5,032 nucleotides of DNA from Candidatus Dojkabacteria bacterium (lineage in GTDB: Bacteria > Patescibacteriota > Dojkabacteria > SC72 > JAFGCJ01), in assembly GCA_028696915.1 (NCBI GenBank), contig JAQVGB010000060.1, positions 1-5,032 on the forward strand. Reading direction: 5' to 3'. Positions 1-5,032 of this stretch are shown here, piece after piece. Position 1 is the first letter of the stretch. Each line of letters opens with the position of its first letter. The notes under the pieces were generated by a model that made no database searches, was not told the DNA's origin, and saw only the letters and a program-made list of their open reading frames with translations. Position numbers and translations under genes: made by a program.

Positions 1-2
1 AG

Positions 3-779
3 CAAGTCGTGGGGTTTGCCCATCAACTGCAAAGCCTTGAGAATATTTTGAAAAATCCCAAGAAGCGAGGAATTCTCGGTGAATTTTTCCTCGAGGACCT
101 GCTGGGTGCGGTCATGCCGCAGGGCACGTATAAACTTCAGTACAAATTTCTGGATGGAGAAATCGTCGATGCGGCACTAATCATCAAAGACAAGATCATT
201 CCAATCGACGCGAAATTTTCACTTGAAAAATATAATGAAATTCAGGAGGAGAGCGACAAGGCCCGGCGCGAGGTTCTGGAGCGCGAATTCAAAAGTGACC
301 TGAAACTGCGCATCGATGAAACATCAAAGTACATCCGTCCGCAGGAGAACACAACCGATTTTGCGCTGATGTTCATCCCTGCCGAAGGCATTTTTTATAA
401 TCTGCTCATGTACAAAGTGGGTTCGGTGAATGTCTCAGCCGAAGACCTCATCAACTACGCATTCAAGAAGCGTGTTGTCATTGTTTCGCCCAATACATTT
501 TTCGCGTACTTACAAACGATACTGCAAGCGCTCAAGGCACTCCAAGTCGAGGAGACCGCAAAGGACATTATCGCCGGCGTACGCAACCTGAGCCGCCATC
601 TCGAGAACTACAACGAACACATGCTGAGGCTCGGGAAGCACCTGGGAACAACGGTGTCAGCCTACAACAAGGCATCCGGCGAGTTCGGCAAACTCGACCG
701 CGACGTTTTGAAGATTTCCGGAGTGGAAATGCAGACAGACCAGATGCTTCTTGAAAAACCGGAGGAAGTGGTGGCGTAG
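3..779 (+). CDS. rmuC: RmuC family DNA recombination protein, C-terminal part (5' end outside window)
   Basis: RmuC proteins are predicted nucleases that limit recombination between short inverted repeats and act in DNA maintenance. The frame is open to the left edge, so the GTG at 9 is probably internal and the usual N-terminal membrane anchor and long coiled coil lie outside the window. Counting from that GTG, the visible part holds the RmuC core. A conserved NPKKRG..GE segment lies at about residues 16-25. A PD-(D/E)XK-like nuclease signature follows, with D54 and then IDAK around D67 and K69. A second conserved block follows at about 116-170 (FALMFIPAEGIFYNLL, then the VVIVSPNTFFAYLQT stretch). 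The rest is helical. The TAG stop is 19 bases from the stop of the convergent Nudix gene, and no strong terminator is visible between them. Family assignment is firm; the exact cellular role is inferred from the family. Confidence 0.93.
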   Translation, partial: QVVGFAHQLQSLENILKNPKKRGILGEFFLEDLLGAVMPQGTYKLQYKFLDGEIVDAALIIKDKIIPIDAKFSLEKYNEIQEESDKARREVLEREFKSDLKLRIDETSKYIRPQENTTDFALMFIPAEGIFYNLLMYKVGSVNVSAEDLINYAFKKRVVIVSPNTFFAYLQTILQALKALQVEETAKDIIAGVRNLSRHLENYNEHMLRLGKHLGTTVSAYNKASGEFGKLDRDVLKISGVEMQTDQMLLEKPEEVVA

Positions 780-798
780 GGGGGAGCCGCTGTGCTCG

Positions 799-1365
799 TC
801 ACTTGTAATACGAAACCTTCCCTGCCCTTGTGATTCTGCCCGCCTCATGCTCCCACCACGGAGTATCACGAACTTGAAACTTTATGTCGCGCCGTGATTT
901 ATCCCAATCATTCCCGTAAAGAAGAGTCATACAGATATCTCCGTGCACATCCAAAACCTGTCCATCTTCAACATAAGGCTGAAGATCAGATTTCTTAATA
1001 ATCACAAACTCTTCATGTTCGTCTGAAACAGTTATCTCTTCTAGTTCTTCTGGTGTTATTCGATATACATAGAAAGCGACAATTCGCCTATCAACAGAAC
1101 GAAAAGTGGCAAAAGGGACAAGAGATTCTCCAGAAATTGGTATCCCCATTTCTTCTCTAAACTCGCGCACCGCGACATCCTGACAATTTTCGTCAGTACG
1201 ATCTACTCCACCACCAGATAAATCAAGAATTCCAGCTGGATACAAAAGTTTTCCGTTACTTGCGTAAACCGGGTCAGGCCTCCGAAGGAACACTATTCCT
1301 ACCTCATCATCTAAATCGAGTAACGGAATGACATATACCGCTTTCACTATTTCGCTTTGCTCCAT
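799..1365 (-). CDS. Nudix hydrolase
   Basis: Nudix enzymes cleave nucleoside diphosphates linked to another group (NDP-sugars, dinucleotides, damaged NTPs) in the cytoplasm, using Mg bound by the Nudix box. A perfect box (GX5EX7REUXEEXGU) spans residues 53-75: G53, E59, R67-E68, E71-E72, G74, I75. It follows a YPAGILDLSGGG segment matching the usual loop before the box, and hydrophobic strands at 9-16 and 22-28 fit the fold. At 188 residues it is longer than minimal Nudix proteins (about 130-150), with a C-terminal tail of about 50 residues rich in aromatic and charged residues. The ATG at 1365 lies inside the upstream nucleotidyltransferase gene (19-base overlap), which suggests translational coupling; only a weak GTGGA precedes it. 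One sampled 60-base stretch is 37% GC, below the flanking genes. Substrate cannot be read from the sequence; an NDP-sugar linked to the partner enzyme is an inference. Confidence 0.9.
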   Translation of the reverse strand: MEQSEIVKAVYVIPLLDLDDEVGIVFLRRPDPVYASNGKLLYPAGILDLSGGGVDRTDENCQDVAVREFREEMGIPISGESLVPFATFRSVDRRIVAFYVYRITPEELEEITVSDEHEEFVIIKKSDLQPYVEDGQVLDVHGDICMTLLYGNDWDKSRRDIKFQVRDTPWWEHEAGRITRAGKVSYYK

Positions 1366-2093
1366 GAATATCCACTCGCCAAAGTATTTTCATAATCATC
1401 TCTTGTACCCATCGATATATATCTGAACCCACTGGACACCGGAACTACACGTACAAGTTTTTTATCTTTCGACACCCTCTCTACCAAATCGTCAAGACCA
1501 AAAATCCCCGTGAATACATTCGGCTCAACATACTCAAGGATCTCTCTCTGGAAAAAATATGCTCCAATTGCATCGAGCGTATTTGTCTCATTGCCTTCTG
1601 CAAGTCTCCTCTCACGAATCCTCAGAATTTTTCCGTGTTTATCTACTCCAAGCGGATTGTTATCCTCTCTCTTAATGCCAAGAATACGAAAAATTTCCCT
1701 CGGCTCAAACCGATCTGTTAGCTCATCAATCAGTTCTTGATTAAAATCCAGACATGTATCACCGTTAATAGCTAGGATTCCTTTCCTATGCAATAACATT
1801 TGCGCATTCTTGAGTCCTCCACCATGACCCAGAGGTTCTGGCTCGAAGACAAGCTCAACGGAAATTCCAAGGGCATCATTAATCCTTTGTTGGTATATCT
1901 CAAAGTACTCCCTTCCGTACGAATAATTAACAATAACAGATTTCACACCGGCAATTCGAAGTTTTTCACAAATTTGGTATAGCATGCACGTACCATCACG
2001 GAAAGGAAGTACTGGTTTTGGAATAGTTTCCGTATATGGCCGTAAACGAGTACCCAGACCGGCACAAAATATGAATACATCATGCTTTTGCAT
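1347..2093 (-). CDS. sugar-1-phosphate nucleotidyltransferase-like protein (NTP_transferase family)
   Basis: This family joins a sugar 1-phosphate (or similar phosphate) to an NTP, giving an NDP-sugar and pyrophosphate, in the cytoplasm. The 248-residue length fits short members such as MurU or HddC-type enzymes, which lack the left-handed beta-helix domain. Residues 10-30 carry the nucleotide-binding signature (AGLGTRLRP followed by PKPVLP, with K26). Residues 87-97 hold PLGHGGGLKNA, which resembles the TGGG/T sugar-nucleotide loop. N110-G111-D112 gives the first metal-binding Asp, and PLGVD near 150 fits the central sheet. Near the C terminus the usual (W/F)xDxGT motif reads YISMGT, so the second metal-ligand position appears to be S227 (codon 1413-1415). 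The stop overlaps the Nudix start by 19 bases, indicating one operon. Two sampled 60-base stretches are 40% GC, lower than the flanking genes. The ATG at 2093 has no good Shine-Dalgarno. The specific sugar and nucleotide are unknown, and no cell-envelope biosynthesis neighbours are present. Confidence 0.87.
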   Translation of the reverse strand: MQKHDVFIFCAGLGTRLRPYTETIPKPVLPFRDGTCMLYQICEKLRIAGVKSVIVNYSYGREYFEIYQQRINDALGISVELVFEPEPLGHGGGLKNAQMLLHRKGILAINGDTCLDFNQELIDELTDRFEPREIFRILGIKREDNNPLGVDKHGKILRIRERRLAEGNETNTLDAIGAYFFQREILEYVEPNVFTGIFGLDDLVERVSKDKKLVRVVPVSSGFRYISMGTRDDYENTLASGYSWSKAK

Positions 2094-2113
2094 TTCTCAT
2101 GCAGAATCACAAG

Positions 2114-2130
2114 TTGGACACAGTGTCTAA
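2114..2130. promoter_or_regulatory. 17-base imperfect palindrome upstream of the nucleotidyltransferase gene, possible operator
   Basis: TTGGACACAGTGTCTAA reads as a perfect GACAC-A-GTGTC core (2117-2127) with outer TT/AA pairs and one G/T mismatch pair. It sits about 20-37 bases before the ATG at 2093, where a repressor site or core promoter would lie. On the minus strand it includes TAGACA (5 of 6 matches to the -35 consensus), with a weak -10-like GATTCT 15 bases further on. It could be a dimeric regulator site, part of a promoter, or chance. It is not followed by a T-run, and the core loop would be a single base, so an RNA terminator hairpin is unlikely. Confidence 0.3.
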
Positions 2131-2168
2131 CGAGAGGAAAAGAAATTCATTACTCGGATTAGTCTAGT

Positions 2169-3026
2169 CTATCCCCCCACTCCAAACACCTCACACGCAT
2201 TCTCATGCATCTGTTTCCACAACCGTGTAACCGGCACGCCTTTGCGCTTTGCGACAAATTCCGCGGTTTCAGTGATAAAGACCGATTCGCAAACCTTTAC
2301 ACCTTGGGCGCGGAGCGAATTTGGGACAAGAAACGGGGCATCCGTCTCCAGCAACAGACGCTCCAGCGGTACTGCATCAAGTAAATCTCTCACATTGTCC
2401 GCATTTTTGTAGGTAACAATTCCATTGAACGATACAAAAAATCCAAGACCAAGAATATCGTCAAGATACGAGCGCGACCCGGTATAGCTGTGGAAAAATC
2501 CCTTTACACAGCCTCCGTTTGATTCCACCAGCAATTTCAAAGCGTCGGCCTCCGCCTGTTTATCACCGTGCTCGTCCCTGCAATGAATAACCAGCGGCAA
2601 ATCGAACTCGGCCGCAAGCTCGATACAGCCGGCAAACAGTTTCCGCTGAAGCTCAAATAACCGCTCCCGTTCAGAAATTCGCTCGTGTTTAACCCAATAA
2701 TAGTCCAAACCGCATTCACCGACGCCGACAATCTGCGGATATTTCGAAAGCGTCCGTCTCAGTTGACCAAGATGCGTCTCGATCCAAACTTCATCAATAC
2801 CACGGCAATACAGGTCACAACCGGGAACTAGCAATTCCGGATGAAGACCTGCTGTAGGGAGGATCTCGGGATGGGTGTGCGCCTGGCTTATGACCTCACA
2901 GATGGAAGAGGGATCGGTTGCGCTGTTGATAATGTGTGTACCACCTGCGCTTCTAAACCGCTCGATAACAGAATCCAAATCGTCCGCAAGCTCGGGTAGG
3001 TACAGATGGGCATGGGCGTCTATCAT
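2169..3026 (-). CDS. tatD: TatD family metal-dependent hydrolase (DNase-like)
   Basis: TatD proteins are TIM-barrel, two-metal hydrolases; studied members act as 3'-5' exonucleases on DNA. All expected metal ligands are visible: DAHAH at 3-7 (H5, H7), E104 in GVGECGLDYY, H148 in VIHCRD, H179 in FFHSYTG and D229 in LLLETDAP. At 285 residues it is somewhat longer than the usual 255-265. Part of the excess is a longer stretch between GLHP (60-63) and GECGLD (103-108). The RGKxNEP motif that commonly follows TDAP is not recognisable here (the region reads PNSLRAQGVKVCES), a notable departure. The ATG at 3026 puts the DAHAH motif at the very N terminus as in the family, so the start is secure despite no Shine-Dalgarno. 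It is divergent from the alpha/beta hydrolase gene and has its own candidate promoter. A 75-base gap separates it from the co-oriented nucleotidyltransferase gene. Confidence 0.94.
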   Translation of the reverse strand: MIDAHAHLYLPELADDLDSVIERFRSAGGTHIINSATDPSSICEVISQAHTHPEILPTAGLHPELLVPGCDLYCRGIDEVWIETHLGQLRRTLSKYPQIVGVGECGLDYYWVKHERISERERLFELQRKLFAGCIELAAEFDLPLVIHCRDEHGDKQAEADALKLLVESNGGCVKGFFHSYTGSRSYLDDILGLGFFVSFNGIVTYKNADNVRDLLDAVPLERLLLETDAPFLVPNSLRAQGVKVCESVFITETAEFVAKRKGVPVTRLWKQMHENACEVFGVGG

Positions 3027-3060
3027 ACGCGATCGATATAGAAAATAAGTGTCGCCAGAA

Positions 3061-3069
3061 ACTATACCA
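3061..3069 (-). promoter_or_regulatory. candidate extended -10 promoter element for tatD
   Basis: The minus strand reads TGGTATAGT, matching the extended -10 form TGnTATAAT with one mismatch. It lies 35 bases before the tatD ATG, giving a predicted leader of roughly 25-30 bases. No recognisable -35 stands at 16-18 bases upstream, which is tolerable for extended -10 promoters. This is motif matching only. Confidence 0.35.
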
Positions 3070-3110
3070 CACCGGCAATTCCAATGGGTGTACTATTTTA
3101 CCATCTCCTG

Positions 3111-3116
3111 TATACT
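3111..3116 (+). promoter_or_regulatory. candidate -10 element for the alpha/beta hydrolase-like gene
   Basis: TATACT matches the -10 consensus at five of six positions and lies 37 bases before the ATG at 3154, so transcription would start near 3123 with a leader of about 30 bases. No good -35 is seen at 16-18 bases upstream. It shares a 127-base divergent gap with the tatD promoter candidate. Confidence 0.3.
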
Positions 3117-3153
3117 GAAAAAGAACGGTATCGACATATAACCAGGCAAATCC

Positions 3154-4605
3154 ATGTCGCCATTCATGATGACTCAACAGCCGCCGCCCGCTCCAGAAGG
3201 GGAAATTGATCACACTCCCAACACAGAAGAACATCCACAACCAGAAAACCCTTCGCGAGAACTTAACTGGGCAAACCTTGAACCAATTTCCCAGACACCT
3301 TCGGCCGAGCAAGAACAGACGAGAAAAACGCTTTACAAATACCGAATGCAGTTACTATCCGATCAAATTCCTCCGGAAATTCGAGAAACACTTCGACTCA
3401 CCGATTCAGATTGTAACGCACTTTCTAGGTACAAGTGCATCACCACTGTCTGGTCAACGAGAGAGCTTCCTGATGCAATGGCTTGGTACGAAGCAATGCG
3501 GACAAGACCCCGTCGAAGACCACAAGACCGAAAACCCGTACACATAACAATCCTTGCTTCGGGCCTCGCGTCCAACGAAAGCGAATGGGAAATTGAACCA
3601 GACTCGCAAACTGATCAGCAACAGACAACCCCAAAACAAACACCCGACACATCATTTCTAGCGGCACTTCATGATGCCTATGTCACAGATATGCTGGATG
3701 ATATGAGAAAAGAATCAGAATCCGGTAACAATCCAGACCTTTGTGAAACTGACTTCATGTTCTGGGCAATCGCCAGTCCAGGATTTGGCGGATCAGAATT
3801 GGTTAATAGGGAAGACGCAAATACTGAGACATGCGGAAGCAACCCCTATGCCCGTTATCTCGAACGGCTTTGCCATGCCTATGATATTCCTCCAGACCAA
3901 ACCGTCTTCATCGGACACTCACACGGAGCCGAAGCCGGAGAAAATGACCTTTTTACCACGGGACAGGAAATGCAAAAAATCTGTCTGAATCCGTCATCAG
4001 GAAGTTCAAGAGACCTCGCATTCCAACCAGTCTTTCGACTATTGCATATCCTGTCCCAGATTGCAGACACAGCGGATTTATTAAGCAAGCGTCTGGGAAC
4101 AGACTACCTTACTGATAGAGCTATCAGTAAACTTAGAGTCGCAGTTACCGCATATTTTGTTGGACTGCCAATCCATGAATCACGAGCCAATGCACTGCAA
4201 CAATCATTGGTAAGAATGCACCTCCATGAAATGCGAACAAACACCCCCGCATTTTATGAAACGCTAAAAAATCTCACCCTTCCAAGCGGTCCAGAAGATA
4301 TGCGGAGAGACACCACTAACATAAGTGTCGTTGCAAGTACAAATGACAGGTTGACCAGACCGGACCATACAGTCAGGAGTTTCAGCGAGCTAATAAAACA
4401 ACTTCAAGAGAAAGGCGTGACACCAAAAGCCGGAGAAAATATTCTGAACGACCATGTGGTTTTGGGCGGTCATGACGCCGTATTTCACCTGCGTAGTGCT
4501 CAAAGAACCGCAGTACAAGTAGCCGCAAAAAAAATGGAAACCGTCAGAAGCCGCGACAGAACAAGACCCGTACAATATCCTGGTTTCTCTGCACGTGCGG
4601 CATAA
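3154..4605 (+). CDS. alpha/beta hydrolase-fold-like protein of unknown family
   Basis: I do not recognise a named family. Residues 1-55 are rich in Pro, Glu, Gln and Asn and look disordered; there is no signal peptide or membrane segment, so it is probably cytoplasmic. Residues 116-127 form an Arg-rich patch, directly before a hydrophobic strand (VHITILASG, 129-137) typical of the early sheet and oxyanion region. TVFIGHSHGA at 250-259 is a classic GxSxG nucleophile elbow with S256. ISVVASTND (390-398) looks like the late strand ending in the acid, D398, and LGGHDAV (437-443) offers the catalytic His, H440. A helical stretch at about 265-385 could be a cap domain. The order Ser-Asp-His and their spacing fit an esterase, lipase or acyl-transfer enzyme, but the substrate is unknown. 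The ATG at 3154 has a weak AGG 7 bases upstream; ATGs at 3166 and 3169 are alternatives. The coding strand has clearly more C than G, and the TAA stop touches the rarA stop. Confidence 0.8.
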   Translation: MSPFMMTQQPPPAPEGEIDHTPNTEEHPQPENPSRELNWANLEPISQTPSAEQEQTRKTLYKYRMQLLSDQIPPEIRETLRLTDSDCNALSRYKCITTVWSTRELPDAMAWYEAMRTRPRRRPQDRKPVHITILASGLASNESEWEIEPDSQTDQQQTTPKQTPDTSFLAALHDAYVTDMLDDMRKESESGNNPDLCETDFMFWAIASPGFGGSELVNREDANTETCGSNPYARYLERLCHAYDIPPDQTVFIGHSHGAEAGENDLFTTGQEMQKICLNPSSGSSRDLAFQPVFRLLHILSQIADTADLLSKRLGTDYLTDRAISKLRVAVTAYFVGLPIHESRANALQQSLVRMHLHEMRTNTPAFYETLKNLTLPSGPEDMRRDTTNISVVASTNDRLTRPDHTVRSFSELIKQLQEKGVTPKAGENILNDHVVLGGHDAVFHLRSAQRTAVQVAAKKMETVRSRDRTRPVQYPGFSARAA

Positions 4606-5031
4606 TTACTTAGTCAACTCATCCGGTAAACACTGCTGGCCGCTTTTCTTCCCTTTGACATCGTGGTCGTAGACATAGCCTTTCCCATATCCGACTTTTT
4701 TCATAAGCGGTGTAACCGCATTACGCAGATGCAAGGGCACCGGTAAATTGAGAGTCCGTTTCGCCTCCTCAGCCGCCTCACCGTAGGCGGTATAGGCAGC
4801 GTTATCCTTGGGAGCTCTAGCCAGATACATTGCAAGCTGAGAAAGATGCACGGTGCATTCCGGCATGCCGATCTTACTGCACGCATCAAACACTGCATTC
4901 GCTAGGATCACCGCCTGCGGGTCGGCGTTACCAACATCTTCAGCGGCAAACCTCAGCATCCGTCGAGCAACATAGAGCGGGTCTTCACCTGCCTCAAGCA
5001 TCCGAGCCAACCAGTACACCGATGCCTTCTC
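4606..5031 (-). CDS. rarA: Replication-associated recombination protein A (RarA/MgsA), C-terminal part (start outside window)
   Basis: RarA is an AAA+ ATPase related to clamp loaders that acts at stalled or gapped replication forks. Only its C-terminal tetramerisation region is present; the frame is open to the right edge, so the ATPase domain lies outside and the GTG at 5019 is internal. The family pattern is unmistakable: YWLARMLEAGEDP, then RFAAEDVGNADP, then LARAPKDNAAYTA, then PVPLHLRNA, then GYGKGYVYDHD, and finally LPDEL. In many relatives the protein continues some 20 or more residues beyond LP(D/E)EL, often with a Tyr-rich segment. Here it stops two residues later, and its TAA directly abuts the TAA of the convergent hydrolase gene. 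That suggests the C terminus was shortened, without touching the core. Sampled GC is near 60%, the highest in the window. Confidence 0.95.
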   Translation of the reverse strand, partial: EKASVYWLARMLEAGEDPLYVARRMLRFAAEDVGNADPQAVILANAVFDACSKIGMPECTVHLSQLAMYLARAPKDNAAYTAYGEAAEEAKRTLNLPVPLHLRNAVTPLMKKVGYGKGYVYDHDVKGKKSGQQCLPDELTK

Positions 5032-5032
5032 A

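Larger units (their letters stand above)
3027..3153. other. divergent intergenic region between tatD and the hydrolase-like gene
   Basis: This 127-base gap is the longest non-coding stretch in the window and holds outward-facing -10 candidates for both flanking genes. Their -10 boxes are about 45 bases apart, so the two promoters could share regulation. I see no tRNA, riboswitch or strong hairpin in it. Confidence 0.5.

Noticed and set aside
784..797. Small hairpin GAGC-CGCTGT-GCTC between the convergent rmuC and Nudix genes, as a possible terminator
   Set aside because: The stem is only 4 base pairs and no T-run follows on either strand.
2080..2100. Six-codon minigene (ATG at 2100, TGA at 2080) overlapping the nucleotidyltransferase start, as a leader peptide
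   Set aside because: It is very short, has no ribosome binding site of its own, and such overlaps are expected by chance.
2953..3312. 119-residue minus-strand open frame across the divergent promoter region
   Set aside because: It overlaps the well-supported tatD start and the hydrolase start, and its Trp/Phe/Cys-rich composition looks like an antisense shadow.
3206..3547. 113-residue plus-strand open frame inside the hydrolase gene
   Set aside because: It lies wholly within the 483-residue frame that carries the hydrolase motifs and has no domain signal of its own.
4591..4598. GCACGTGC palindrome before the hydrolase stop, as a terminator or regulator site
   Set aside because: It has no loop to form a hairpin, lies inside coding sequence, and an 8-base palindrome is easily met by chance.

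Overview
This is a compact bacterial chromosome segment. It holds six protein-coding genes, two of them cut by the window edges, and no RNA gene, insertion sequence or CRISPR array that I can see. The standard code fits: genes end in TAG, TGA and TAA at sensible places. Shine-Dalgarno sequences are weak or missing before most starts, and gaps are short, the longest being 127 bases. This would suit a small-genome lineage such as a Patescibacteria/CPR member, but that is a guess and no taxonomic marker is present.

Layout: (1) 3-779, plus strand, the C-terminal part of RmuC, a predicted nuclease-fold protein of DNA maintenance. (2) 799-2093, minus strand, a two-gene AT-richer unit: a sugar-1-phosphate nucleotidyltransferase-like gene (1347-2093) whose end overlaps by 19 bases the start of a Nudix hydrolase gene (799-1365). 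(3) 2169-3026, minus strand, a TatD-family metal-dependent hydrolase. (4) 3027-3153, a divergent promoter region. (5) 3154-4605, plus strand, a 483-residue protein of no family I can name, with the marks of an alpha/beta hydrolase (GHSHG nucleophile elbow, later Asp and His). (6) 4606-5031, minus strand, the C-terminal part of RarA/MgsA, a clamp-loader-like AAA+ ATPase acting at stalled replication forks.

Three genes (rmuC, tatD, rarA) belong to families tied to DNA maintenance or processing. The other three look accessory. The nucleotidyltransferase and Nudix pair probably makes and breaks, or proofreads, an activated nucleotide compound. The nucleotidyltransferase has Ser where relatives usually carry the second Mg-binding Asp, so its chemistry may be changed.

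The points most worth a second look are the orphan alpha/beta hydrolase with its disordered, C-rich N-terminal region; the back-to-back stop codons between it and an apparently shortened RarA; the overlapping low-GC nucleotidyltransferase/Nudix cassette with a 17-base palindrome just upstream; and the Asp-to-Ser change. I did not find a clear multi-gene novel system.
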